From Streptomyces jumonjinensis (lineage in GTDB: Bacteria > Actinomycetota > Actinomycetes > Streptomycetales > Streptomycetaceae): a stretch of 64,000 bases of DNA. The position numbers and the translations under genes are program-made. The stretch is from contig NZ_VCLA01000145.1 in assembly GCF_009600885.1 (NCBI RefSeq), forward strand, positions 2,910 through 66,909, given 5' to 3'. Shown piece after piece: positions 36,843 through 46,835 of this stretch. The notes beneath the pieces were generated by a model, which was not told where the DNA came from, ran no database searches, and worked only from the letters and a program-made list of their open reading frames with translations. Positions within the stretch are counted from its first letter, which is position 1, and each line of letters opens with the position of its first letter.

Positions 36843-38933
36843 CTACCGGTCGCGGGCCACCGAGTCAAGATGGACGACCGCCCGACTCATGTCCGCACCG
36901 CGCCCTCGTCGGATTCCCCCGGATGCGGCACCGGACTGCACATCAGCGAGCCTGGCCCTCCAGACCGAGCCGGGGCGGGCATTCGAGTCGCTCCCCTCCG
37001 GCAACTTCGACCCCGAAGGGGCAGTGGTCGAGTGGGAAATGCCTTCTGGACGTCCGGCGGCTTCGAGGAACTCGTCGACACCGGTGAGCCTCACAACGTC
37101 ACCACCTTGAGCTGTCCATGGCTTACCCGGGCGCTCCAGCCGACCAGTCGCAGCGGTGTGGTGAGCCGCCTCAGCAGGCAGTTGCCGGGTGCTTGTGGCG
37201 GAGTGCCCCTTGCCCTGGAACCGGGGATCGGCGTTGACCGCGTACACCTGGACGTCCGCGAGAACGCCGAGGGGGATACCGCTGCCATGAGGCTTCCACC
37301 CGCTGCCTCCGGGTGCTTCGAACGGCACCAGGTCCAAGTCCTGGCCGGAAGCGAGGAGCCCGTGCCACACCGCGCTAGGGAGGCCGCGGGAGCGCCCGGC
37401 CCGGTCGTACCCGGTATCGAGCCTCCGTAGGTCCTGGACACCACGGGCCATCGCCAGCAGACGCAGGTTGCGCTCCCGCACTCTCGCCTCGTCACCGAAC
37501 GCCAGCCACGCGGCTTGCTGGGCAACCGAGTTCAGGCCGAGCTCCTCACCGAACAGCGGGTCGTCAGCGCTGCGTAGGTGCCCCGGCCGCCACCTGTCCT
37601 GGTTCTCGGGCCGCTGACCGACCTCGTTCGACCATGGTTCGATCAGGGCGGCGGGAAGGTTCTTCGAGCTCGCGACGAGAAAACCTCGCCAACCATGGGC
37701 GGCCCGTCGCTCGAACTCTGGGAACGGCAGCATCTCTGCCCCGCCGTCCGTGGAGAACACGATGTACAGCTCGTCCTCGGCGTTCCCGACCGAGCGCAGC
37801 AGCCGCAGGTGGTCTGCGGTGAGGGGACGACGTCGGTGCACGGTCGTGTCGTCGAAGACACCGGGGCCGAGTTGGCTTGCCTCGGCCTCGGCTGCGACGG
37901 CCTCGGGGGGAAGAGGGCTCGCAGTGCAGGGGCGAGGAGCGGATGAGAAGCCGGTCGGCGATAAGTTGCGGCACGCGGATGGTGAGCCGGCGGTGGCCCC
38001 AGTCGGCGCCGGTGAGATGGGTGAGGAGGACCCCGGTCGTCCAGTCGTCCAGGTCGGCCAGCAGGCCCATCTCTCGCCCGCGAGACCGGTACGTCTCATC
38101 TTTCTGGATCTCCGAAAGGTGCACTGTCAGCACCACCGCTGTCTCGGTGTCAGCGGCATTGACGATCCGGTGTGCCTCGTCATCCCACGACGCCATCAAC
38201 CGGCCAACCGCGGCGCGGGCTTCGGCGTACCCTTTGCGGCTTTGGCGGATACCGTGGACAGCGTCGTGGGTGAGCAAAGAGTCGCCGGGGAGGCCCCAGC
38301 TGCCGCAGCCAGGAGCCCTGCGGGGGTAACAAAATGTGCCGCCTGCCCGCGGAGTGTCTCCATGAACTGCTCCTTCAGAGCCATCTTCGGCTGGGCCCAG
38401 TCGGCGAGCCAGGGGAACGAAGCGACGGTCACCTGGGCGAGGTGGAGACTTCGTGCGGCATCACGGCACGCGGACACCACCGATTCCCGCAGGCGCTCGG
38501 CATCGTCGCGGATCTCCCAGTCCTCCTCCTCGTGCTCCTCGTCCTCCGAGGCAACGGGTTCGACCCGCAGCACTTCGGCAGTGCGTTCGACTTCCTCCTG
38601 GTCCACCGTGTAGTCCCGGTCCCGCTCGGTGTACCGCTGAAGTTGGTACAGAAGACCGACGCCGCCCAGTGCACGGAGGAACAGGCCTACGCCGCTGTCA
38701 GGGCGGCCCCAGTCGCCGTGGTGTGCACAGCTGGAGCACATCCGACCGATGGTGTGGGAGTTGAGCGGCACCTCCGACGTCACGGCGCCGTCGGCGCGCA
38801 GCCGGGTGCACGTGCGGCGGGCGTGCAGCTTGGAGCCTTTCCCCTTCGCCGAGTAGACGGAAACGGCGTGGTCTTGGAACGGGCCAAGCGGGACATCAGC
38901 GGTCAGCGCACAGTCGAGCACGTATCTCCCCAA
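36843..38933 (-). pseudogene. Large hypothetical gene with two frameshifts
   Basis: Three overlapping frames read as one protein of about 690 residues. The N-terminal part (38933 to about 38280) has CSSCAHHG and an acidic stretch SEDEEHEEEDWE. It then switches frame; the old frame ends in low-complexity sequence and stops at 38196, while the new one reads HDAVHGIRQSRKGYAEARAA. Near 37930 it returns to the first frame (VFDDTTVHRRRPL onward) and runs to a stop at 36843. The two shifts compensate each other. I do not recognise the family. Sequencing errors are possible. It lies upstream of, and in the same direction as, the CBM2-Fn3 gene. Confidence 0.55.
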
Positions 38934-39289
38934 ATCGTTCTCGGCTGTCGAGTCGGCTGCCGACGAGGTTAGTGTGGCCGCCGCGCTGTCCGCCGCGCGT
39001 CGCTACTGACACGCCTGTCTCAATCCGTAGGCGGCGTCATCGAGTCCGGTTGCGACGCGGTTTCGCCAGTCACCGGTCCTTGCGGCCGAGCGGGCAGAGT
39101 ATCTGCTTGCGGCGCGCAGGGTATGCGCTAGCCTGCGGGCAGGAATGGAGCCTGGGACGGTACCTGGGCCACCTCCGGTCGTCTTGAGGTACGGAGCGTC
39201 GGAAAGCACCCTCGCCACCACCTCCTTCCCGCTTCCTGTGTACCTGTTCTGTCCGGCCGTCGTGTGCCGGACAGCCGAAAGACGTTTCC
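38934..39289. other. Intergenic region with a hairpin before a pseudogene
   Basis: No gene. CTGTCCGGC (39249-39257) and GCCGGACAG (39266-39274) form a 9-bp hairpin about 15 nt before ATG 39290. It may act as a leader or terminator structure. The divergent promoters of the two flanking broken genes are presumably here. Confidence 0.4.
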
Positions 39290-40285
39290 TTGACCATCTA
39301 CTCTCAGCACGCCACCCGTGGAAAGACCCAGATCCTTGCGACCTACCAGGGTCCGGACGGCGTCGTGTCCAAGACCGTGACGAGTCTTGCCGAGCCTCGC
39401 CTCGCGGTTCCGGTCGTCGACGCCCTCAATCGGATCTCCGCCTTCGCCACCGTCCCCGTCAGCATCCACGACCGCCGGGAACGGCGTGTGGGCTAATACC
39501 CGCGCACCCACCTCGCCGCGCTGACCGACCCCGCCACCCACACCGCTCTTCTCGGCGGCGCCCACAGTCTGTGGTACGAGTACGTCTGCCTGCGGCTTCA
39601 CCAGGCGCTCGCCGACCTGGAAAGTGCCGTGGCGACTCTCCCCGACACGGTCAGCAGGGCGATCCGATCCGAACTGGAGGCAGAGAAGCACGGATTGCAG
39701 ACAGGACTCGCGGACTTCTCGGGAACTTCCTCGGAGGAGGAGCCAGAGACCGAGCGCTGCTGGGAGTTCGGGCACCCCTTCGTGAAGTACGACGACGGGC
39801 TGGACACCCTGAACGACGAGACGCGCGAGCAGCTCGACCGACATGAGTCGGGATTCACCTCGGAGGAACGGGAGAAGGCGGTCGCCGCCCTCCGGGTGCT
39901 GGTCACCGCGCACTCCCAGAGTGGCGACGCGTGGGCTTCACTCGACGACCCCAGCTGTCGCCTCTTCATGGAGCCGTACGACTCCGACGGCTTCTACCTG
40001 ACGATCGAAGCGCCGGAACCAGGCGACGACGAGGCTTCGTGGGAGATCGAGGTCGGCCGTTGGGTGCCGCACGATCCCGAGGAGGAGCCCGGGAACCACA
40101 CCAGCGCGACAGGTCACGCCGTGGTCGGCTGCGCCCTTCCGGTCGCGCCAGCCGCCGAGGAGATCGCTCACTTGCTGAAGTCCGTGGACGAGAAGCTGCT
40201 GCTGCTCGCCGAGTGGGCTGCTGCACCCGCGGGAGCGGTACTCGCAGGGACGGCGATGGTGGTGACTGAACGCTACGACTCGTGA
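39290..40285 (+). pseudogene. Hypothetical protein gene broken by a TAA codon
   Basis: One frame runs from ATG 39290 to TGA 40285 (331 codons) with a single in-frame TAA at 39494-39496. The sequence stays protein-like across it (SIHDRRERRVG, stop, YPRTHLAALTDPATH). The decayed paralogue at 48.6 kb has His at that point (HYPRKHLAA), so the TAA is a nonsense mutation and not a gene boundary. The C-terminal part (39629-40285) could restart at an internal ATG and encode about 218 residues. The family is not recognised; it is acidic, cytosolic and without membrane segments. Confidence 0.65.
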
Positions 40286-40527
40286 TCCGGGTCGGCAAGG
40301 AGGCTGTGACGCCGACATGATGGGCTGGGAACGGCCCGCCACCACATGCCGAGCAGATGCTTCAGCCGTGGTGGTCACCCCGCGAGGTGACGGCCACGGC
40401 TGGACCGGCGTGCGTTGCCATCCGGATAGGCTGGGGTTGTCCTTGCGGAGGTTGGCGGATACCAACGTGCCTCGTCGGAGTCCGCCGCCTCTCCCAGATG
40501 TCCGCCGCCACCAGCTCCCCGGAGCGC

Positions 40528-40740
40528 CGGCGTGACCACGTGCTCGCCGTGGTCGACTCCATCGGCGGGCACGTCGTGGCCTGGGCCGACGACACCGGCA
40601 AGATCCTGCTGACCTACGGCCACGACGGTCCCTGGCACCTCGACGACCCGAACGACGAGAACCGCCTCACCATGGAAGCCTGGGGCGCGCAGATGGAGCT
40701 GCGCGCCATCCAGCGCCGCAACCGTGAGGAGTCTGTGTAT
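40528..40740 (+). pseudogene. Serine-recombinase-like fragment
   Basis: The frame reads DHVLAVVDSIGGHVVAW, then a spacer, then ENRLTMEAWGAQMELRAIQ and RRNREE. It resembles the end of a resolvase domain and start of the long helix of serine recombinases (family judged by eye, moderate certainty). It is truncated on both sides and runs into unrelated chitinase flank. Pieces of the same sequence lie at 26.8, 42.6 and 49.0 kb. Confidence 0.5.
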
Positions 40741-40751
40741 TCCGCCGCCGC

Positions 40752-40789
40752 ACCCGGTGGCGGCCGGGGCGCCCCGCCCGCCACCGGGT
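40752..40789 (-). terminator. Hairpin after the chitinase gene
   Basis: ACCCGGTGGCG (40752-40762) pairs perfectly with CGCCACCGGGT (40779-40789), 13 bp beyond the chitinase stop. Confidence 0.7.
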
Positions 40790-40801
40790 CGAAACCGCAG
40801 G

Positions 40802-42124
40802 TCAGCGCCGCAGACCGCGGTCCAGTGCAGCGATCAGCGAGCCCTGGGCGTCATCCCCGTCCAGGGACCAGACCATCACGCCGCCGAGACCGTTCCGCTG
40901 GGTGTAGCGGGCCTTCTGGGCGGCGGTGGCCGGGGTGTCGTACGTCCAGAACTCGGTGCCGTCGTACTTCCAGGCCGCGCCGTGCTTGCGGTCGGTGTGC
41001 ACGGCGCCCGGCAGGTCCTTGATGGCCTTGTAGGGCAGCTGGCCGCCGCCGCGCGGGGACATGCCGGTGGCGGGCTGGTAGAGGCCGTTCTTCGTCCCGG
41101 CGGGCACTCCCGTCCAGCCGTAGCCCCAGGATGGCACCCCGAGCACCGCCTTGCGGGCCGGCAGGCCGCCGGCCAGGTAGTGCCGCACGACCCGGTCCGC
41201 GCTGTAGCTGTGGTCGATGCCGGAGGGGTCGGCCGGGTCGGTGTAGAGGTTCGCCTGGTGGTTGGTTGGGCCCTGCGGCTCCCAGGAGCCGTGCATGGTG
41301 TAGGTCATCAGGTTCAGGTAGTCCACCTGGCGGGCGACCTTCCGCAGCTCCAGCCGGTCCGCGACGTCGGTGTTGGCGGCGACGGCCGCCGTCAGCAGGT
41401 GGCGCCCCCGCCCGCCGTTGCCCAGCGCGTCCAGCTGCCGCCGGAACTCGGCCAGCAGCAGGGTGAAGTTGCGGCCGTCCTCGGGGCGCACCGAGTTGTC
41501 CGGCAGACCGTCGCCGCCCGGGTGCTCCCAGTCGAGGTCGATGCCGTCGAAGACGCCCGCGCCGCTGCCCGGGCCGCCCTCCAGCGAGCCCAGCTTCGGC
41601 AGGTTGCCCTTGATGTAGAGGTCGACGCAGGAGGCCACGAACTTCTTGCGCGCGGCGTCAGTGGCGGCCACGTCCGAGAAGTACTTGGACCAGCCCCAGC
41701 CGCCGATCGAGATGACGGCCTTCAGGTGGGGGTTCTTCGCTTTCAGCTTCCGCAGCTGGTTGAAGCTGCCTTTCAGCGGCTGGTCCCAGGTGTCGGCGAC
41801 GCCGTCCACCGAGTCGGCCGCGCCGATCGGGCGCTGGTAGTCGGCCCAGGCGTCGGCCTGGTCGGCCAGGTTGTCCTCGAAGCAGGTGCCCTCGGGGGAG
41901 ATGTTGCCGAAGGCGTAGTTGATCACGGTCAGCTTCGCCGCCTGGCCCGAGTCCTGGACCTTCTTGGCGGAGAAGCCGCTGTAGACGCTCCACGCGGTGA
42001 AGTAGGCCACACGGTGGCCGGGCAGCCGGCGGCTGTCGTCGTCATCGGCGTGAGCGGTCGCGGGGGCCGCGACGAGCGAGGCGAGCAGAGCCGTCGCCAG
42101 GAACGCGGAGGCGCGTCTGAACAT
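40802..42124 (-). CDS. Secreted GH18 chitinase
   Basis: A 440-residue exported chitinase. A signal peptide (about 1-26, ending ATAHA) is followed by a single GH18 TIM barrel. The catalytic motif DGIDLDWE is intact, with Glu200 as the acid; SIGGWGWS, the insertion-domain PSWGYGW and the final MVWSLDGDD are also as expected. It has no carbohydrate-binding module, unlike the broken chitinase at 36 kb. A DasR-like site lies 29-43 bp upstream of the ATG. It would release chito-oligosaccharides of the type taken up by DasA-like binding proteins. Confidence 0.93.
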   Translation of the reverse strand: MFRRASAFLATALLASLVAAPATAHADDDDSRRLPGHRVAYFTAWSVYSGFSAKKVQDSGQAAKLTVINYAFGNISPEGTCFEDNLADQADAWADYQRPIGAADSVDGVADTWDQPLKGSFNQLRKLKAKNPHLKAVISIGGWGWSKYFSDVAATDAARKKFVASCVDLYIKGNLPKLGSLEGGPGSGAGVFDGIDLDWEHPGGDGLPDNSVRPEDGRNFTLLLAEFRRQLDALGNGGRGRHLLTAAVAANTDVADRLELRKVARQVDYLNLMTYTMHGSWEPQGPTNHQANLYTDPADPSGIDHSYSADRVVRHYLAGGLPARKAVLGVPSWGYGWTGVPAGTKNGLYQPATGMSPRGGGQLPYKAIKDLPGAVHTDRKHGAAWKYDGTEFWTYDTPATAAQKARYTQRNGLGGVMVWSLDGDDAQGSLIAALDRGLRR

Positions 42125-42152
42125 ACTGGTGGCCTTGTCTGAGCGGGGTCAG

Positions 42153-42167
42153 ATGGTCTGTACCAAT
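42153..42167. promoter_or_regulatory. DasR-like operator upstream of the chitinase gene
   Basis: ATGGTCTGTACCAAT holds the core TGGTCTGTACCA, which differs from the DasR core TGGTCTAGACCA at two positions. It lies just upstream of chitinase ATG 42124. Confidence 0.65.
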
Positions 42168-42229
42168 CGCGAGAAGAGATCTAGTCCATGCCCGGGGGTG
42201 CACACAAGAGGTCGAACCACATGAAGTAG

Positions 42230-42525
42230 CCTGGCCTTCTTGGGAATTGATGGTGCCTCAGCCGCTCGGCTGCGCAGCACGTACTGCAGAATGCCGCCGT
42301 TGCGTCAGTGGTCCGCCTCACCGAGGGTGTCGATGCGGACCACTGCGTCGAACTCGACCGAGCCCGAGGTGACCGGTGACACCAGTGAAGGAGGGTGAAG
42401 GGGAAGGTCTCCCCGCCGGTCGGGCCCAGCGACTCGGCGGTCCGGCCGGCCGGGAACTGCAGCGGCAGCACGCCCATGCCGACCAGGTTCGAGCGCTGGA
42501 TGCCCTCGAGTGTGCCGCACACGAG
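42230..42525 (-). pseudogene. Aconitase C-terminal remnant
   Basis: The minus strand reads [20 protein letters not shown] then [11 protein letters not shown], the conserved C-terminal part of aconitate hydratase. Frame changes follow: [20 protein letters not shown], stop, then [11 protein letters not shown]. It lacks everything upstream and is cut at the att-like copy at 42536. It is not functional. Confidence 0.85.
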
Positions 42526-42535
42526 CTGGGTGCGA

Positions 42536-42574
42536 GTGTTCTTTACGGCGGTTGCTGGAGGCCTACCGGGGGTG
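42536..42574 (+). other. att-like site B
   Basis: CTTTACGGCGGTTGCTGGAG followed by GCCTACCGGGGGTGA encodes [10 protein letters not shown]-stop, in the same frame as the end of the oxidoreductase gene (LRLLETYRR-stop). It abuts the aconitase remnant on the left and a recombinase fragment on the right. Confidence 0.6.
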
Positions 42575-42577
42575 AGG

Positions 42578-42640
42578 TGCGCGGGGGCTGCGCGCCATCC
42601 AGCGCCGCAACCGCGAGGCGACCATCAAGGCCCGGCAGAA
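42578..42640 (+). pseudogene. Serine-recombinase-like fragment, downstream part
   Basis: It reads [20 protein letters not shown]. The first part is nearly identical to the end of the 40.5-kb fragment, and it continues further into the family. Confidence 0.5.
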
Positions 42641-42736
42641 GGGCCCGGTCAGTCGCGGCAGGGGGCCGGTCGGACCGCCATCGTCCCTGCGGCGAGGCTC
42701 CCGCCGGGGTCGTCACCGGCACCGCCGGAAGCCCGC

Positions 42737-43651
42737 TCACGGCGTTCCCGGGGGCGTGCCCGGAGCGGGGTCGCCACCGGGTCGGAGGCGGCCGCCCTCG
42801 GGCGGCGGGACGGTGGCGAGGGTCATCAGCGCGGGATCCTGGGCGAGGATGCGGCGGTGCAGTTCCCGCAGGGCGAAGCCGGGGTCGGCGCCGAGTTCGT
42901 CGGCCACCCGGCGCTGGTAGCCGTGGTAGTGGGAGAGCGCGTCGCCGCCCCGGTCGGCGCGGAACAGAGCGAGCATCAGCAACCAGCTGAAGCGTTCGCT
43001 CAGCGGGCGGCGGTGCAGGACGAAGTAAAGGTAGGGGATGGCGTTGCGGTGCCGACCGAGGTCGAGTTCGACTTCGGCGCGCAACTCCATGTCGGCCAGG
43101 AAGCGTTCCTCCCGGTAGACGCGCTCACGGTCCAGCACGGGGGCCTCCAGCCCCTCGGCCAGGGTGCCGGTGACCAGGATTCGCGCGCCGTCCAGGTGTC
43201 GCGCCGCCCCGTGCAGGTCGCCGGTGAGGGCCATGGTGGTGCCCTCCGAGGCGAGCCGTTCGTAGACGTGCAGGTCCACCACGGCGTCGCCGGTCTCCAG
43301 CCGGTAGCCGCCCGGGGTCCACACGACCTCGGGGGCCGTGCCCGGGACCCCCGCCACGGCGCCGGCGAGCACCCCGCGCAACCCGGAGACGTACTTCTGC
43401 ACCAGGTTCTTCGCGTACGCGGGCTGCTCGACCCCCCAGAGGGCGGAGATCAGTTGATCGGTTCCGGTGGAGAGTCCGGGGCGCAGCAGCAGGGTCGCCA
43501 GCAACGCCCGCTGCTTCGGTGGGCCCAGGGTCACCGGATCGCCGTCCACCAGCATCTGGATCGGACCGAAGAGGGTGAACCGGACACCCGACGACCGGTC
43601 CCCGTCCCCGTCGCCGTCCGGACCCGTGTGCCTCAGCAGAACCGTGGACAT
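42737..43651 (-). CDS. SARP-family transcriptional regulator
   Basis: A 304-residue Streptomyces antibiotic regulatory protein: an OmpR-like DNA-binding domain (about 17-110; FTLFGPIQMLVDG, PPKQRALLATLLL) and a BTAD helical domain (about 115-270; LHVYERLASEG, YLYFVLHRRPLSERF, ELGADPG). Such regulators usually activate secondary-metabolite genes. ATG 43651 is chosen because GGGAGGA lies just upstream; the longer frame to 43861 is Arg/Gly-rich and unlike the family. It is divergent from the MMPL exporter gene, its probable target. Confidence 0.88.
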   Translation of the reverse strand: MSTVLLRHTGPDGDGDGDRSSGVRFTLFGPIQMLVDGDPVTLGPPKQRALLATLLLRPGLSTGTDQLISALWGVEQPAYAKNLVQKYVSGLRGVLAGAVAGVPGTAPEVVWTPGGYRLETGDAVVDLHVYERLASEGTTMALTGDLHGAARHLDGARILVTGTLAEGLEAPVLDRERVYREERFLADMELRAEVELDLGRHRNAIPYLYFVLHRRPLSERFSWLLMLALFRADRGGDALSHYHGYQRRVADELGADPGFALRELHRRILAQDPALMTLATVPPPEGGRLRPGGDPAPGTPPGTP

Positions 43652-43991
43652 CGTCCTCCCCCTCGTCGATCCGACCGCCCCGTTCCGTCCACCCGTTCCG
43701 GTTCCGGAGGCCGGACACCACTTCTGACAATACGTCATAGATCGTTCTCTGTTTCTTCCTTGATCCTTCCCCACTCCTTCAGCGGTCCTTCCAGCGGCCT
43801 TCCCCGTTCCCTCCCGACGTGTACGGCGGTCCGCTCCAGCGCCTTCGGGAAAGGTGTGCACACGTCACCGACACCGAGCCGCGTCGGGCCCCGGCCTCCC
43901 CGCCCCACGGTGCCCCTCCCGTGCCGGTGCCCCACGGGCGCCTGCCCGGCGGACGTCCCGCCGGACACGGCCGAACACGAAGGAACCAAGA

Positions 43992-46220
43992 GTGGCCTCC
44001 ACCTCCACGCCCCCAGCCGCCTCCCGGAACACGGCGGCGCCACCCGGCGACGACACCGTCCTGTACCGCCTCGGCGCCGCCGCCGCCCGCCGCCCCCGCC
44101 CGGTGATCTGGCTGAGCGTCCTCTTCACCGTGCTCGGACTCGCCCTCGCGGCCGGGGTGATGGACCGGCTGGTCCTCAGCCGGTTCGAGGGCCCCGGCTC
44201 CGAGTCCCTGGACACCCGCGCCGTCCTGGAGCGGGAGTTCGGCACCGGAACACCGAGCGTGCTGCTCCTGGTCACCGCCAAGAGCGGCGACGTGGACACG
44301 GACGCCGTCGTGACGGCGGGCCGCGCCCTGGAACGGGAACTGGCGGACCAGGACGGGGTGGCCGAGACCGCCTCGTACTGGTCGCGCGACGCGTCCCCCG
44401 TGATGCGTTCGAAGAACGGCCAGCAGGCGCTGGTGATCGCCCGAATGGCCGGCACGGTCACCGAGGCCCGCACCAAGCTCGCGGAGTTCGCCCCCGACTT
44501 CGCGCGCGACGGCGAGCGGCTGCGGGTCGAGGTCGGCGGCGGTGACGAGATCTTCCGGCAGGCCGCGGAACAGGCCCGCACCGACTTCCTCCGCGCCGAA
44601 CTCATCGTCTTCCCGCTGGTCCTGCTCCTCCTCGCCGTCATCTACCGACGGTTCAACGCGGCCCTGCTCACCCTCGGTATGGGCCTGTTCTCCGTCGTCA
44701 TGACGCTCGCCCTGATGCGTCTGCTGACCGGCTTCACGGACGTCTCGACCTTCGCCGCCAATCTCACCCTCGTCATGGGCATCGGCCTCGGCGTCGACTA
44801 CTCCCTCTTCGTGATCAGCCGCTTCCGGGAGGAACTGGCCGACGGACACGAGGTCCCCGAGGCGGTGCGGCGGGCCGTGGGGCGCGCGGGCCGCACCGTC
44901 GCCTTCTCCGGGCTGACCGTGATGGTCTCCCTGGCCTGTCTGCTCCTCTTCCCGTTCCCGTTCCTGCGCTCCTTCGCCTACTCGGGCATCGCGACCGTCC
45001 TCACCTCGGTCTTCGCCGCCGTGGTGATCCTGCCCGCCGCCCTCGCCCGGCTCGGCCACCGAGTCCAGCGCAAGAAGCCCGCCCGGGCCCGCGCCGACGG
45101 CGGCTGGTGGCACACCACCGCACTGCGCGTGACCCGCCGCCCACTGATCTACGGCGTCTCCGCGCTCGCGGTCCTGCTCGCCCTCTCCGCCCCCGCCCTG
45201 GGCGTCAACTTCGGCACCCCGGACGACCGGGTGTTGCCCGCCGAGGTCTCCAGCCGGGTCGTCCAGGACCAGATCCGCGCGGGCTTCGTCGCCGAGGAGG
45301 TGGACGCCCTCCAGGTCCTCACCCCCGGCCTCACCGACCGGAGCGCCATCGCGGACACCGCCCGGGACCTCTCCCGCCTCGACGGCATCGCCCAGGTCGA
45401 TGCGCTCACCGGCTCCTACGCCGACGGCCGCCGCATCCTGGAACCCGGCGAGTCCGCCGAACGGTTTGAGGGCTCCGATGCCACCTGGTTCTCCGTCGTC
45501 GCCACCCAGGACGGACTCTCCGACGACCCGGACGCGGTCATCGCCGAGGTGCGCTCCACCGTCGCCGACGGGGCCGCCACCGAGGTCCGGGTCGGCGGCT
45601 ACCCCGCCGAACTGGCCGACTTCCGCACGGTGCTGGTCGACCGGCTACCCCTCGTCTTCGGGCTGGTCCTCCTGGTCACCTTCGTCATCCTGTTCCTGAT
45701 GACCGGCAGCCTGCTGCTCCCGGCCAAGGCGATGGTCCTCAACACCCTCTCCATGGCCGTCATGTTCGGCGCGCTGGTCTGGATCTTCCAGGACGGCAAC
45801 CTCTCCTCCGCTCTCGGCTTCACCGCCACCGGCGCCCTGGAACCGTCCATCCCGATCCTGATGTTCTGCACCGCGTTCGGGCTCTCCATGGACTACGAGG
45901 TGTTGATGCTGTCCCGGATCAAGGAGGAGTACCACCGCGTCGGCGACACCACGGCCGCGGTCGCCGCAGGTCTGGAACGCAGCGGTCCGCTGATCACCTC
46001 CGCCGCCGTGATCCTCGCCGCCTCCTTCGCCACCTACGCCTCCTCCGGGATCGTCTACCTCAAGATGCTCGGGCTGGGCATGGTCGTCGTCATCCTCGTC
46101 GACGCCACCCTCATCCGCGCCGTCCTGGTGCCCGTGCTGATGCGGCTGGCGGGCCGGGCCAACTGGTGGGCGCCCGCCCCGCTGCGCCGCGTCCACACCC
46201 GCTTCGACATCGAGGACTGA
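43992..46220 (+). CDS. MMPL-family membrane transporter
   Basis: A 742-residue inner-membrane exporter of the RND/MMPL superfamily. Two halves each contain one helix, a large extracytoplasmic domain and five helices. Motifs include GIGLGVDYSLFVISRFREEL in the first half and FGLSMDYEVLMLSRIKEEY in the second, which carry the proton-relay acids. Substrates of this family are lipids or hydrophobic metabolites; none can be named here. GTG 43992 is chosen with AAGGAA about 11 nt upstream. It lies 340 bp from, and divergent to, the SARP gene. Confidence 0.88.
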   Translation: MASTSTPPAASRNTAAPPGDDTVLYRLGAAAARRPRPVIWLSVLFTVLGLALAAGVMDRLVLSRFEGPGSESLDTRAVLEREFGTGTPSVLLLVTAKSGDVDTDAVVTAGRALERELADQDGVAETASYWSRDASPVMRSKNGQQALVIARMAGTVTEARTKLAEFAPDFARDGERLRVEVGGGDEIFRQAAEQARTDFLRAELIVFPLVLLLLAVIYRRFNAALLTLGMGLFSVVMTLALMRLLTGFTDVSTFAANLTLVMGIGLGVDYSLFVISRFREELADGHEVPEAVRRAVGRAGRTVAFSGLTVMVSLACLLLFPFPFLRSFAYSGIATVLTSVFAAVVILPAALARLGHRVQRKKPARARADGGWWHTTALRVTRRPLIYGVSALAVLLALSAPALGVNFGTPDDRVLPAEVSSRVVQDQIRAGFVAEEVDALQVLTPGLTDRSAIADTARDLSRLDGIAQVDALTGSYADGRRILEPGESAERFEGSDATWFSVVATQDGLSDDPDAVIAEVRSTVADGAATEVRVGGYPAELADFRTVLVDRLPLVFGLVLLVTFVILFLMTGSLLLPAKAMVLNTLSMAVMFGALVWIFQDGNLSSALGFTATGALEPSIPILMFCTAFGLSMDYEVLMLSRIKEEYHRVGDTTAAVAAGLERSGPLITSAAVILAASFATYASSGIVYLKMLGLGMVVVILVDATLIRAVLVPVLMRLAGRANWWAPAPLRRVHTRFDIED

Positions 46221-46250
46221 CCCGGACCCGCACGTCCGGTGGACAACGGT

Positions 46251-46286
46251 GGGTGCCGTCGCCGGGGCTGCCCCGCGGCGGCGCCC
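46251..46286 (+). terminator. Hairpin after the first MMPL gene
   Basis: GGGTGCCGTCGCCGGGG pairs with CCCCGCGGCGGCGCCC, with two G-T pairs and one bulge, around a 3-nt loop. Confidence 0.55.
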
Positions 46287-46579
46287 GCCGACCGGCTCAA
46301 GGAGCACTTCTCACCTGCTGGGTATCGGCCTCTGCGCGGCCATGGGCGCGGGCTCGGCGGTGATCGCCCCCGCCGCCCGCATCCTGACGCCCTACCGCGG
46401 GCCGGGAGCGGGTCGAGATCACGCACGACGGGGCCGCCTTCGACCGCGCGCTGAAGGGCGGGACACCAGTCGCCCCGTCGTCCTCCTCGCTTACCAGCCT
46501 GTTCTCGCGGCCGAGGCGTCGGATGACCCCGGGCACCTCGCGGCACCCCGCCCGGCCTGCCGCGGCGGGCCCCGAGGAG

Positions 46580-46732
46580 GCCCCGGGGAGCACCGGCCGG
46601 AAGACGCTGCCCCGGCCGGGGACGGTGTCGAGATCCAGTCGGCCGTCGTGGGCGGTGGCGGCGGCGATGGCGCGATCGAGGCCGGAGCCCGAGGGCGTGG
46701 GGGAACGGGAGGGGCCGGCGCGGTAGAAGCGC
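46580..46732 (-). pseudogene. Sensor histidine kinase C-terminal remnant
   Basis: The minus strand reads RFYRAGPSRSPTPSGSGLDR, AIAAATAHDGRLDLDTVPG and RGSVFRPVLPG, the G2-box end of a histidine-kinase ATPase domain (normally GSGLGLAI). The rest of the kinase is missing. Flanking DNA at 46287-46579 is unassigned. Confidence 0.7.
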
Positions 46733-46835
46733 ACGCATGGGCCCGCATCGGTCGGCCGCCATGGGAGATTGTGGTCTGATCGTTGATGAAGCGGCCGGCA
46801 CGGTGAAATGGGCCGAGCCGGAAAGAGGGGGTGTG

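Noticed and set aside
40445-40475. Further att-like copy (TTGCGGAGGTTGGCGGATACC)
   Set aside because: The resemblance is limited to about ten bases with no stop codon in the right place.
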